A DNA stretch of 64,000 nt, from the NCBI GenBank assembly GCA_029891345.1, contig CM057003.1, positions 9,366,209 through 9,430,208 on the forward strand, read 5' to 3'. The translations under genes were made by a program, and so were the position numbers. The DNA is from Dryococelus australis. Lineage: Eukaryota; Arthropoda; Insecta; Phasmatodea; Phasmatidae. How positions within the stretch are numbered: the first letter of the stretch is position 1; every line of letters begins with the position of its first letter. Below, in pieces: positions 23,990-34,865 of this stretch. The notes beneath the pieces were generated by a model. The model saw only the letters and a list, made by a program, of their open reading frames with translations. It ran no database searches and had not been told where the DNA came from.

Positions 23990-24478
23990 TTAACTTTCCT
24001 TTTTTAATGCTATTGCTAGTTTTTGTACACAGACATTATGTTCGGCCATTGTCTTCAAGTATCGAATGCTCGCATGGTCCGTTTCGATTGTGAATTTTCT
24101 TCCGCATAAATACGGTTTAAAGTATATTACAAAATATCTAATGGCCGAAAGCTCACGTTCCGTCGCTGACCATTTCTTTTCATTCAACGAAAGCTTCTTT
24201 GATGCGAACGCGATGATATTACGGTCTTTTCTACCTGGTATTTCTTGCATCAGGACGGCGCCTATTGCTGTCTGAGACGCGTCGCATGCTAGTATTGTAC
24301 GTCGGTCCACCTGGAATTTTACTAGTATTGGCGGGTTTAGTAGGGCAGTTTTTAGGTTCTCGAATGCTAGTTGGCGTTCGTCTTTCCATAAGAATGGGAC
24401 TGAATCTTTTATTGGGTCAGTGAGTGATTCCGCTAATTTGGCAGAGTTAAGTAAATACCTCCTTAAGTATGTTGTCAA
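23990..24478 (-). pseudogene. pol: pol: RT thumb/tether and RNase H
   Basis: A 162-residue open segment. Residues about 1-55 are the RT C-terminal part (YLRRYLLNSAKLAESL, FLWKDERQLAFENLK). Residues about 60-150 are RNase H, which degrades the RNA strand of the hybrid. Carboxylates typical of the retroviral RNase H active site are visible: Asp in LACDASQTAIGAVL, Glu in ATERELSAI and Asp in IETDHASIRYL. It is joined by a frameshift or stop to the RT palm segment upstream (24510-24851). Confidence 0.93.
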
Positions 24479-24509
24479 CCCAAAAAATGTGTGTAACTGT
24501 TTAAGGTTT

Positions 24510-25260
24510 TTAAGTTTTTAAGTGTTTTATTGCCTCGATTTTGTCGGGATCCGTGTGTATCCCTCCTGGTGTTATATACTGTACTAATATTTTAATCTCT
24601 TGTTCCGCAAAGGTACATTTCTTGACGTTAATTTTTACATTATATTTACGTAATCTTTCCATCACTCTTCGAATATTGTCTATGTGTTCTTGAAATGAAT
24701 TGCCTATAATGAAAATGTTGTTTATGTTAGCTACTGCTGTGTTCCAGCGGAGTGGCCGGAGCATAATGTCCACAGAATTTTGAAAATAATTTGGGTTTGT
24801 GGCCAATCCCATAGGTATATGGGCATACTCGTATAACCCTACGCCGTCCACGCTGAAATCGAATTCTTCTCTATCATGTTACGTTAATGGGATGGCATAA
24901 AACCCACTAAACATATCTATAGAAGGAAATATACTTGGAATTTTGCAATGTATTAATTTTATCTTCGGTTCTAGGCATGGGATATTGAAAATTTTTAAGA
25001 TGTTAGTCAAGTAGCCTAAAGTCCGTTAAAATATCTTATGCCACCCTTGCGTTTCTGTATTACAAGGCTTGGAGCGGCGTAAGGAGATTAGGAAGGGATG
25101 ATTAGCTGTCCGTCGAGCATTTGCTCCGCAGTTGGGGGTTTATTCTGAACGACCTGATTTGGATGGGTTTGTTGGTTGTTCATTCTAATTTTATCTCATA
25201 GTCTTTTGTTTCTGTTAATTCAGTTATTTTGCTTGCGAAGCAGTCTTTGCAGGTATCGAG
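24510..25260 (-). pseudogene. pol: pol: reverse transcriptase palm/fingers, catalytic site lost
   Basis: RT copies the RNA genome into DNA. On the minus strand IDMFSGFYAIPLT (about 24900) carries the first catalytic Asp. GLYEYAHIPMGLATNP (about 24840-24790) is RT motif 4. The YxDD motif position reads ANINNIFI near 24710-24730, so both catalytic aspartates are replaced and the enzyme is dead. KINVKKCTF and TPGGIHTDPDKIEAI follow in the usual order. Frameshifts lie near 24500, 24860 and 25020. Confidence 0.93.
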
Positions 25261-25280
25261 TAATTCTCTTAATTGTTCTC

Positions 25281-25916
25281 TCATGTGTGAGGGTAGTTTT
25301 CATTTATGCTACCTGTAGCTTTTTTATCGCTCGGGTTGTCTAAAGATTCAATATTGTTAACATAATATTCTATGAAATTATTTGTTTCATGATATAATTG
25401 AATTGTGTTTATTGGAATCTCGATTATGCCTTTGTTATGACATGAGTGTACGTACATTATATCTTTGGTGAGTACTGGCACTATGCCATTCCTTTTAATA
25501 AAGTCTACTCCCAATATAATGTCCATTGCTAAGTTGTCAATGAGTAGAAAGTCTTGATTAAAGTTGTAACACGCTTTATTAATATTTAGATTTGTTTTAA
25601 ATTTAGGCAGGTCAATGTTTGTCGTAGCGCCCACTAGTGAAAACTATTCGATGACTGGTTGCCGATGATGTTTGTTTACTAGTGTACTTGCTATGCAAAA
25701 ACGCGAGCATCCCATGTCAGGCAACGTGTTATATGACCTGCCCGCTAGCTGGACGAGGACGCGTGGCATGGACGTTTGCACGTAACTTGCGCGACTTTCG
25801 TCCTTGGCGGTCAGCGGGGCTTCTATGTTATTATGAAAAATGGATATGTGGCTCAGTTTCTCCTTCTCATAATCAAAACTGTTTTCATAGTTTGATATCG
25901 GGATGTGTAATTTCAC
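25281..25916 (-). pseudogene. pol: pol: aspartic protease, broken
   Basis: Retropepsin-like protease that matures Gag-Pol. LVQLAGRSYNTLPDMGCSRFC (25916-25644 frame) holds the active-site strand, where the expected D-S/T-G reads DMG. The second piece (25634-25281) contains NLAMDIILGVDFIKRNG, the C-terminal hydrophobic ILG loop of the family. One frameshift or stop near 25640 separates the two. Confidence 0.85.
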
Positions 25917-26166
25917 TTCCGCTAATCCAAAACGCCTTGATTTTTTTTTTTAATCTTTCCTTTATATTTGTGTTGAAATATTCTGGTTTGTTCGGGAAAA
26001 GCGTGCATCCCCGGGCTTGATGCCCTTGGTAAAATCATGGCTGCCAGCGACCGCGGTCCGATGGAGGCCGAGAGTGCGCTGACGTCACGATCACGCTGAA
26101 ACGTGCATTCCACGGGCTCGACCTCGGCTCGCCCCACCGCTTCCATGTTGTCTACAGTCACGGCTT

Positions 26167-26646
26167 TCACGGGTGCCGTGTTTTGGTGACGTGGTGCCGA
26201 GTTCTTGTGTACAGTGTCGGGGTTCCCCTGCTCGTTCCATGACCTGCTCTTTGGTCCTTTGAAGGTGATACCTGACGTCCTAGTTTCATTTGTAACACGT
26301 TTGTCAGTGGTGTTCGTAATTTGGCGGCTCTGTCGCTGGGGTTGTTGGAACTTCTCTGGACGTGAGTTGAAGCGAGCAATTTCCACGTATGAACGCGTCG
26401 GAATCCTTTTCCTAAAAGCACCTCACGTGCATTAATTACACGCTTTACTTTAATTTCTGGTTTCAATTCTATCCTTGACATATTTTGTTTGCTACTTTCG
26501 TCATTTGAATTTCTCGTTATTTTTGCATGCCCGCTGGCATTAATTTGGGATGGTTCCTTTTCGCTGTTTTGCGATTTTATGCAATAACCATTTCCTCTGC
26601 TTAAGGCCCCTGCCTGTTCGTAACTGCAGTATTTACTTTGTCGCAC
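26167..26646 (-). pseudogene. gag-pol junction segment, unassigned
   Basis: An open stretch between gag and protease, rich in Lys, Arg, Ser and Asn, with no clear domain. Its position suggests the nucleocapsid end of gag and the start of pol. I see no CCHC zinc knuckle. The frame may be partly chance. Confidence 0.4.
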
Positions 26647-26678
26647 CTTACTTACTGGTTTGTCAGCGGGGGTGTAGC

Positions 26679-27620
26679 TTACTTCCCCCTCGTGTAGGAG
26701 TTTTTGTACGTTATATTTAGGCCTTGAATAGTACTTTGTTCTATGTTGTGTGTGATTTTGTGTGCGTTGTTGTTTTGTGGTTGATGTGTGCGGAGGTTAT
26801 TCGTTTTCTGAAAATTGGCATTCTTCGGGTGTCTTTTGTTGCTCTGTTGTGTGTTGTGAAATTTTGGTGGCGTCTGCACGTATTCTTTTACAATGATCAC
26901 TGGTTGTTTGTTCCGCCCGTATTTATTGTAGTTTGGGTTCTGTGTTCTGTATTGTCTGTATTGGTTTCGGTTGTTAAAGGGCTTTTGATTTTGGAGAGTG
27001 AGGTTTGCAATCTCCGTCTTTAATTTTAACATTTCTGCCCTGAGAGAATCTGTTTCTGCGTGGCTGTGTTGGCCTGAAATTGTTTGGTTGTAATTGAACA
27101 ATCCTACTTCGACTCTTTGTATATTTGTCAGGAGGTCATCAATCTTATCATTTCTGAGACCTACTATCTTGTCCGCGACAGACGGGAGCAGAGATCGCCA
27201 CACAATACTGATGAATTCTGTGTCTGTGACCGTGGGGTTGTATTTCCTTCTATAACAAAATAAGTTTTCTATATGTGTTAGGGCGCTTTCATGCAGTTTT
27301 TGTTTTGTTGTGTATAGAAGATTCCTCAAATGTTCTTCTTTGGCAGGTGTCAGGAAAGTTTTTTTCATTTTCGCAATTGTGTCATTCCATGTGGCTTTTC
27401 CCGCATGACTTTGCAAATAATTCTCCAATGTGTATTTGGCTGACCCTGTGAGATAATATTTTAGTCTGCGTAATTTCTCCGTGTCATCCCAGTTGTTATT
27501 TTTGGCCGTTTCGTTGTACTGTTCCAAGAAATCTGACCATCTGTCGTTTCCATCGCCCGAGAATTTGTTCACGAACATGGGATGTTGCACTATGGCGTTA
27601 ATCGGTGGGAGGTTTGCCAT
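26679..27620 (-). pseudogene. gag: gag capsid-region polyprotein
   Basis: A 313-residue open frame from ATG at 27620, the longest in the window. Residues about 15-160 have the Ty3/gypsy Gag capsid pattern (KFSGDGNDRWSDFLEQY, RRLKYYLTGSAKYTL, VADKIVGLRN). Residues 160-215 form a helical stretch. The C-terminal third is rich in Asn, Gln and basic residues, as in nucleocapsid-like tails without zinc fingers. Readable gag-like sequence continues upstream to about 28010 in another frame, so this is a truncated part of a longer gag. Confidence 0.9.
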
Positions 27621-27770
27621 GTTGTTTTCTTGTGACTATAATGGAGAGGCTAAAAGTGAATTCTGGTATGTATGTTCCGTGGTGAGTTCGTGTAAATTTG
27701 AAAATTCGTGTTATGTAGTGGCGTCGATCCTCACTGGTGTTAAATAATATGTGTCCTGTATTCCGATGTT

Positions 27771-28016
27771 TTAATGTGAGGGCGGAGGTGTGGATGGCAG
27801 AAGGCAACTGTGTGTGATTTTGCTAATGAGGTTACGAGTTAGCCATGTAGATGTTGTGTCAAATTTGACAATTATGTCAGGGTTCTCTACTAACCATTTT
27901 TCTGCTAACTCAATTAGTTGCTGGAATCTTTCCGTGCTAGATGTAGTTTGCTTTTGAAATTACTTTTCAAATTCTGTTAAATCAGTAGTTGTGTGTTTTA
28001 TTATATTCCTGGTAGT
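27771..28016 (-). pseudogene. gag: gag N-terminal segment, frameshifted
   Basis: On the minus strand a readable segment with one internal stop, containing FQQLIELAEKWLVENPDII and TSTWLTRNLISK, lies upstream of the main gag frame. It ends at a stop before 27770. Its composition and position suggest the amino-terminal (matrix-like) part of gag. Confidence 0.55.
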
Positions 28017-28534
28017 TTTGGCAAGGCATGTGGTAGGTTTATCTTACATGTAATTTGTCTGTGTGTAGCATGTGTGATACTACTCTCAGTAATAAAGCAA
28101 GCTTTTCTACTCCCTATTATTTCCACATCTGCCACTCCCTTGTGGAAATTTGCAAAAAGCGAAAGTGAAAATATGGTCCAAAGAGCAGATCCATGTTTTA
28201 AGCATGCATTAAATTCATTAAGCAAAGTACACACACTATTCTACAGCACAAACTGGGCGACTGTTCGGCGTGGCAGAATTTCGCAACGCGGCAACTCTGG
28301 CTCGCGTGCTCTGGTGCTCCCGCGATTAAAGTGCTGACTGACACAACACGTGCTATCTTGAATGAATGCTTGCTATATTTTTTTTTTCAACGTTTACAAC
28401 ATCGGATGCGTTGACCCGGTGTGCACAAGGGAATTTAAACACTGAAGGCAGGTGGACGGCGTTATATTTTAGTACGCGTATCTGTACTTTTTTCTTGCAA
28501 TTTTTAGATTAATTTATCTTTAAGGGGAGGGTGG

Positions 28535-28555
28535 AAGAGCCGAGCGCCTCCACCA
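28535..28555 (-). other. candidate primer binding site
   Basis: Two bases inside the 5' LTR the minus strand reads TGGTGGAGGCGCTCGGC. It opens with the TGG that pairs with a tRNA CCA end, in the expected place for the minus-strand primer. I could not name the tRNA. Confidence 0.6.
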
Positions 28556-28557
28556 TT

Positions 28558-29182
28558 TACTGTGACTCTCCTGTGGAAACAGGCCACACATTAACTATGG
28601 GGATCAAAGGTAACTCAAAGGATAAACAGTCGGATACAAAATACTACTTTTATTAAATACTAATTAATTACAAGCAAGCCTCAAGTAGACTTCTCAATCT
28701 CCGATAAAGATCTTCAACAAGACAATAGCAAGTAGCAATTAGACAACGGCCATTACACTTTCAAAGGTACTGATGCCCTTAATTAAACTCAAGGAAGCTT
28801 TACTTTAATAAGGTTAAACAATGCTCGGAGGGAGCTTAAGCCGTCGCGAGTCCCGCGCCATATCGTGTCTTAAGTTGCCATAGCAGGGATTTAATATTTA
28901 TCCTCTTAGCCGTCGCAGTCCCACAGCTATCTCGGCGGCGGACTCTCGTCTGGCGTCGATGGCGAACCACGGGCTGCGGTCCTCTCGCCTGGGCGTCTAC
29001 AGGCAGCATCAGGCAAGATGGCACCCAGAGCCTCCAGGGCCCTGAGCTTATATACGACCTGTCTGACCTCGTGATCGATACCCTGGTAAATGTTGTTTAA
29101 AACAAGGCTCAGCTGTCCGAGGTCGCTGTGCGCCTCGCCTAAGCGTGACGCAGCGCTACCCCCGTAGGAGCTGGCCCCAGCA
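28558..29182 (-). repeat. 5' LTR
   Basis: A 625-bp direct repeat of 18057-18693. On the minus strand it starts TGCTGGGGCC and ends CACAGTA (AGCA in the partner). It carries a TATA box (TATATAA at 29048-29054) and an AATAAA signal (28649-28654). The U3 part is GC-rich, in contrast to the AT-rich body. An 80-90-codon reading frame covers U3 (about 28927-29196). Confidence 0.93.
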
Positions 29183-29326
29183 AGTGGAAAATACACACTT
29201 TGTTTACTACTTACATGGCAATATTCATTTTAAAAAAAGGTGGTTAAATGTGTTTAAAGAATAAAAATTGGCTGAAAAGAGAAAGTAACTAGTGCTTCGA
29301 AAGTGCTCACTTTAACGTCAACAGCC
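29183..29326 (+). mobile_element. MITE family A, copy 3: right half
   Basis: It starts with the retroviral target-site copy agtg, then gaaaatacacactttgttta, which is the family A interior after the cgagYgc point where the left half stopped. It ends with the right terminus (aaagtgctcactttaacgtc aacagcc). Together with 17952-18056 it makes one complete MITE. Confidence 0.9.
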
Positions 29327-29474
29327 TGTAGCATGGTTTACGAATCAGCTACCCCCAAGGAAAGGAAACTGTGAACTGAGCCTTGCAGAGTTCAGTACCA
29401 GAGAAATATAACCTTCCCCTGCAACATGTAGACAATCGTCTACAATAGTCATGAATAGGCTAATTTGATATAAT

Positions 29475-29545
29475 CCATTCACGGTTAGTTCAAACTTTTC
29501 TGAAGCCCTGCCTAAGTTCTACTTCCAGGATATACCTCCGCCTCG
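29475..29545 (+). mobile_element. MITE family B end fragment
   Basis: ccattcacggttagttcaaa followed by gaagccctgcctaagttcta and ctccgcctcgtgcaa matches the terminal 70 bp of an inverted family B copy (compare 51337 onward). The rest is missing. Confidence 0.7.
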
Positions 29546-29641
29546 TGCAATCTAGGCTTAGCTAAGTCTGGAAGATTACACCAGAGGGACAACGCACCGA
29601 ATTCGTGCGCACTTATTTGTAAACCTATTTTGCATGAGAAC

Positions 29642-30215
29642 TACACTATCTACCAAAAAGTAATTGGGCACCCGTGAAGATAGGTAATACAGTACGTCAG
29701 TTGACTTGTGTTTCACGGCCTTCGGCGTAGGACCGCTGGTGTTTGTCCGTGGCAGCATGAATACACAAGGCCTATTGCAACATTCTGGATAATGAAATGT
29801 TCCCAACATTGTGGCGTTTTTGCGGAATGGACCTGTGTTACTTCCAGGATGACAATGCCAGGTGCCGTGTTTCAAGGGCTACTATGCAGTGGTACGCCGA
29901 CAACAATGTTCCCCGATTGGACTGGCCCGCCCAGAGCCCCGACCTCAACCCTATAGAACATCTTTGCGACGTTTTGGATAGCCGAGTGAGGGCTCTTCAG
30001 GCGCGGCCAAAATCCATTGCTCAACTCATGGAATGGTTGCAAGAGGAATGGCGACGAATCCCCGTGGATGTCCTGCAAACACTCGTAGAGAGCATGCCAG
30101 ACAGGGTGGCTGCTGTTATAGCCGCAAGAGGTGGCCCTACGAGATTCTAACGGGGTGACAACCACCGAGCAAACATTGTGGACAGGTGCCCAATTACTTT
30201 TTGTTAGATAGTGTA
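29642..30215 (+). mobile_element. Tc1-like transposon, internally deleted
   Basis: 31-bp inverted ends: tacactatctaccaaaaagt at 29642 and the complementary cccaattactttttgttaga side ending at 30215. TA is present at both tips. The element is only 574 bp and keeps the C-terminal catalytic half of the transposase, so about half of a full element has been lost between the left end and about 29705. Confidence 0.93.
29711..30150 (+). pseudogene. Tc1-family transposase, C-terminal fragment
   Basis: DDE transposase that cuts and pastes its own element at TA sites. The first 75 bp are readable in one frame (FGVGPLVFVRGSMNTQ). A stop or frameshift then moves the reading to the frame at 29797-30150, which has CYFQDDNARCRVSR, the second catalytic Asp region; DWPAQSPDLNPIEHLCDVLD, with the catalytic Glu; and the C-terminal helices to GGPTRF. 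The usual Trp in HLWD is Cys here. The helix-turn-helix DNA-binding half and the first catalytic Asp are missing, so it cannot be active. Confidence 0.93.
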
Positions 30216-31963
30216 TTTCTTACTAGGCACTACCAACATACATGTTTTCTCACTGGTTTTATTAATATTTATTATAAATGAAATATTATTTGTAATTAAT
30301 ACAGGTAAAATTTCACTTGAACGAAAAATAAGACACTTTCATATTAATAGAGGTATAGAATGCTTGCGATACACGGTGCATTTAGAAAATAACTAAATAT
30401 GTGACAGATGGGGTGATTTTTCAATGCAAAGAAAATGTACGAAGAAACCGCGAATAAATCATATCCATGAACTCCTTTCACTGTTGTTAAAAGAACAGTG
30501 GCAAACGCATCCTTCAATAAAACACAAATTACTTTGGTTAATTTCAACTGGTTTATTTTACTTGTCTTTGGGTAACACTTGAAAATCTTTGGTTCCTGTA
30601 ATAACAGAACTCATTTTGCCGCGGCAAAGTCACGCTGAATTCAGTACGCTAGAGCAAAAATTAAAACACTCGCAATTTAGGTTTCTGGAACTTAACAATA
30701 AACATCTCATAAGGAGGATACTAACTGCTTATTTTTCACGTTCACACCAAACTCGCCCCGGTCATGCTTGAAACGACCTGTTACTCATTTTAGAGGCACG
30801 TAAAACTCCAGAAATATACAACTGCAAGAGTGAAGAGATAGAAATCGTGTTGGAGAATGCAATGCGTTTATTGGTGAATTTTCTTTTGGCTCCTAATTGT
30901 CCTAGAATGTGCCAAATATTTAAGTCGCTCGAAATATGACACCTTACACAGTAATTTTTTTTTGGAATTTTTTCTGAGAAATTGTTCGTAATTTTACAAA
31001 TGCTTGTAACAGTGCAAAGATTTCTCTTGTAAAACTACTCGTCTGTAAAACTGCAAGGGCCGCGTTTGTAGTACTACTCAAAAATGTTTGTACTATGATG
31101 ACCCATATCCACCAGTTTCAGCAAAATAGCGGACACTCGTCCAACAACGTAGAACCGTATGTAGCTGTTTGTGTAAGAACAATGGGTGACGACAACTTCA
31201 ATCAAAAGTGATCGTATTGCTCATTAATTATTAATGTTTCCTAGCTAAGCGGAACTCTTAAAATGAAATAAAGTACCGGTAAAAGTATTCTCCTTAATTA
31301 TATAACTTCCTTAATATTTTGTAGGTACTTGGAGTTGTATTTAATATAAAAATGAACTGTAATTACGTAAGTCAAGTTGATCCAGTAGTTGAATGTGCAT
31401 GCTAATAATATTAGGGATGTGGGTTCTGGTCCCTGTGCTGGGAAGGTGCATTTTTTTTTAAATTATGTTTTGAAATATTTTTAAGATTCTCTCTTTTATT
31501 AATTCATCACATCTGTTTTCTAGAAGAAAAAATATTTATTTACACTTTTCAATACTGTAAGTTGTAATACAAGGGTATCATTTGTAATATTACATATAAA
31601 TGTTTTGCAGATTTTACAAGAAAACTGTTTGTAGTTTTACAAAGGAATTTCCTAGCAAATGGGTTTCCAAGGATTTTTCTTGTGAAAGTACAAAAACTTT
31701 ATTACAGTATATGATCTAAGAAGAGACCACAAAGTATATTTTATGAAATAACAGTTTTACATACCAAAATAAAGATAGGATTTCTTATTCGCTGTTAAGT
31801 AATCACTTCTGAAAATCAGCCATTAGCTGTACTTTTCGTCTCATATTTTATCCTTCTGCCATATGTAAATAAAACTCGCATCGCCATGAACATGATCGCT
31901 TTATCCGTGCGCTATCCAAGTGAAACCGGAATTTGGAAATATAATCTCATTACTAGTATTGAA
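30216..31963. other. AT-rich non-coding with recurring gtagttttac words
   Basis: No gene. Between about 30800 and 31770 words such as gtaattttacaaa, gtaaaactac, gtagttttacaaa and gtaatattac recur, similar to those at 6900-7720. Confidence 0.5.
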
Positions 31964-32228
31964 GGGGCCAAGGTTGTGCAGCGATTAGACTACTCGCCTC
32001 CCACCTAGGGGAACCGGGTTCGGTTCCAGGCAGGGTCACTAATGGAATTTCGCACGTGGGAATCGTGCCGGGCACTGCCGATAGCCAGCACGTTTTCTCG
32101 TGGATCTCCCGTTTCCCCCGCCCTTGCATTCCGGCGCTGCTCCACAATCACCTCGCTTCACACTCACCGGCTCTCAAGACCTCGATGTTAGGAGCAGCCC
32201 CAAATCTATTCACTAACTCACTCACTTT
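31964..32228 (+). mobile_element. tRNA-derived SINE, best copy
   Basis: The head is tRNA-like: gcagcgattagactactcgc serves as A box and gggttcggttcc as B box for RNA polymerase III. The body runs from cgcacgtgggaatcgtgcc through tctcccgtttcccccgccc, gctgctccaca and gacctcgatgttaggagcag to caaatctattcactaact. Body pieces recur at 13827, 58530 and 49217, which establishes a dispersed family. Confidence 0.85.
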
Positions 32229-33600
32229 AAACTATTATGTTGGTTTCTTTTTTTCTTTATTCACATTAGAGTTCTAATTAGATTATTAGTAAAAAAAATA
32301 TTTAGATTCCTAACAATTCCTCGGTTTTACTTAACTGAAGCATTAATAAGTTGTTCAAGCGCTGCATATGGCGTACCAAGTTAGGAGAAAATAGTATCTT
32401 GGGCGAGTTAACCACTAACAGATTTTAATGTAGGCATGGTTAATAAATTTCACGGTGAATGAAGACATTCATGATATAATGATTATTTTTTCTAAATCAA
32501 TACATTTGGCTGATATGCCAACATATCAGATTTATAACTAGCGAGTGTCAATATGCGTTCACAGAGCTAGCAACTAAGTGTTTACGTCACATGTGGGATC
32601 ACGTTTGGTATTCACCATTACAGACTAAACCAGCAATAAATTTGGGCCCGAAAATATTGAAACTGCTCGAAAAACGGTGCTCTGCGAAATAAATGGCTAA
32701 AAGAAATTTTTGTTTATACTAGGGAAAGAGTCTTTCTTTTAATTTATGAATGAGTTGGCATAAAATGTATTGGTAAGGAAGTAAACGAATAAAGAACGTT
32801 TCCTATCCTGCAGGTTTCTGTGCATTAAATATTAAAATACTCACTTTACATGAATCTTTACGCTCTTCCATCTCCATTAAGATTTTCTTCGCTTGTTATA
32901 ACATGCAGGGTAATTTACAAAAGAAATTCATAATTTGCGTCTGGCATTGAGGTATTTTCAATTCTCTTTTGTATGCAAGAAGGAAGGTAATAACCAGACA
33001 AAAAAAGCATACTAGTATGAAATTTTCTTCTACTTAGTGAGAAGCAATGTATATGCAAAGAAATATTTGGTCTCGAGTTAAGTTTAGCAGTTTAAGTTTC
33101 ATTTCTTCAGCACGGCAGATGAGCTTATGCATTTTGCTGAATTGAGAGCGGACACCTTCAGCCGTTCTCCAGGTTTAGCAATTTATGAGTAAGGAATATT
33201 CTCAAAGTTAGCATGCAACAGAGAAAATTTAGTAATGGTTATTTTCAAAGCCTCTGTAAGTCCCTTCTACCAGGAATATTTACGTTGTCGTTGTAGTATA
33301 TCCTAACTCAAGTAGTGAACAGAAAACTTGATTATCCTCTATGATTTACTTAGTACAGAGACACATGAAACAATTTGCCACGAAACTTCTCCCAATGACG
33401 TTATCTTTGTTATTGAAGTGTATAGGCATAATATTTTATATGTCAGTTCAAGTCGCCAGATACTAGCGAAGAAGACTGCAATGGTGGCAAAACTGTTATC
33501 GGAGTATTATTTACTTATATGTGTAAGTATAACTAATTATTTAATAGCGCTGTAAGTAACCTGGTGAGTAGTAGGAGCGGAGGCGTTTCATTTCACTTTT
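32229..33600. other. AT-rich non-coding
   Basis: No gene or repeat structure recognised. Confidence 0.5.
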
Positions 33601-33619
33601 TTTTTACATTGACCACGAT

Positions 33620-34505
33620 CTTTCAGACATAGTCCCATAAGATTAACATAGCACCACAAATCGCTGCGCATACCAACCCACCTGCTCCACAATTGCACCA
33701 CATTACCACCACAAACAGCACAACATCCTAAGCCAACACCACAAACAGCATCACATGCTCCACCCCTTCACCTACAGGGGATTTTACTTCACTTTAGTCC
33801 CATAAGATTAACTTGGGGGATGTTCACTTTACTTGCATCTGCTATCTGCCCCACACTGCTCCTCAATCTGCTCCATCCCATCACCTACGGGCATTTCACT
33901 TCACTTTGCACAATTGTAGTCCCATAACAATTAACCTAGGGCCGAAATCATTGTGCACACAAATTCAAATTACTCCACAATCAGCTCCTCAATCGCTCCT
34001 CACCGCTCCTTAATCGCTCCTCACTGCTCCTCAGTCGCTCCTCACTGCTTCTCATTCTGATCCAACCCTTCACCTATGGGGCGTTTCACATCACTTTGCT
34101 CAATCGTAGTCCCCTAAGATCAACCTAGGGCCAAAATCGTTGTGTATACCAATTCACTTTGCTCCACATATGCTCCTCAATCGCTCCTCACTGTCCCTCA
34201 ATCGCTCCCTTCTGCTCCTCAATCTGATCCACCCATTCACCCATGGGGCGCTTCTCTTAACTCTCGTCAATCCTAGTCCCATGAGATTAACCTAGAGCCG
34301 AAATCGCTGCGCATACCAATTCACCTTGTTCCACATTCGCTCCACAAACTGTTCCACAATCTGATCCAACTCTTCATCTACACAGTGTTTCACTTCACTT
34401 TGCTCAGTCGTAGTCCCATAAGATTATCCTAGTTCTACAATCTTCTCCGCACTGCTCCGCACTCTGCTCTACAGACTCCAACCCCTTCACCTAACTGAGC
34501 TATGT
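33620..34505 (+). repeat. irregular minisatellite, unit about 115-190 bp
   Basis: The phrase tagtcccataagattaac recurs (with changes) near 33630, 33803, 33920, 34108, 34274 and 34413. Each time it is preceded by a ttcacctacggggcgtttca-like stretch and followed by cctagggccgaaatcgctg and runs of gctcctcaatcgctcctcac. Unit length varies because the inner gctcctca motif is itself repeated. Confidence 0.88.
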
Positions 34506-34865
34506 TCTTATTACTTTTGAAATTAATCGGGTTCTTGCTGCAAGATTCTAGGCTCTCTTCTGCTATCTTCTCCTGCGGTTATTTATTCTAAATACCTGGA
34601 CCACTATCCCCCCTCTCCCTACAACAAACCCCTCCACTCATCATCCTCCTCTCCTCAGATATGGATACACATTCCCCATACACTCCTTCCCAGAGAGGTA
34701 AGCTGTGTTCAGCTCCACACTTGCTTGTTAGACATCACTGCTGTCGTCATCATAGGCCATCAGCCTAGTTGTCGAGTTAATCGCCACATGTACTGATGTC
34801 TCTTGATGCCGCCCTCGACCGCAAGGTGCCGTGCGAGTTCAATTAATCGACTACATTGCAACAAG

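Larger units (their letters stand above)
18057..29182 (-). mobile_element. endogenous retrovirus / Ty3-gypsy LTR element with env (full length, dead)
   Basis: The minus-strand order is 5' LTR (28558-29182), primer-binding-site candidate, leader, gag, protease, reverse transcriptase, RNase H, integrase, env, about 1.7 kb of non-coding DNA, polypurine tract and 3' LTR (18057-18693). RT before integrase defines the Ty3/gypsy order. The env makes it errantivirus-like, that is, an insect retrovirus. Target-site copies are aggg (18053-18056) and agtg (29183-29186), one substitution apart. All genes carry stops and frameshifts, the RT active site is lost, and the LTRs differ at very roughly a tenth of sites by eye, so this is an old insertion. 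Confidence 0.95.

Noticed and set aside
28927-29196. First read as a duplicated host 3' exon at 18.3-18.7 and 28.9-29.2 kb.
   Set aside because: The duplicated blocks have TGCT...AGCA ends, a TATA box, a polyadenylation signal, an adjacent polypurine tract and a target duplication, so they are LTRs. The frame is kept only as a finding.
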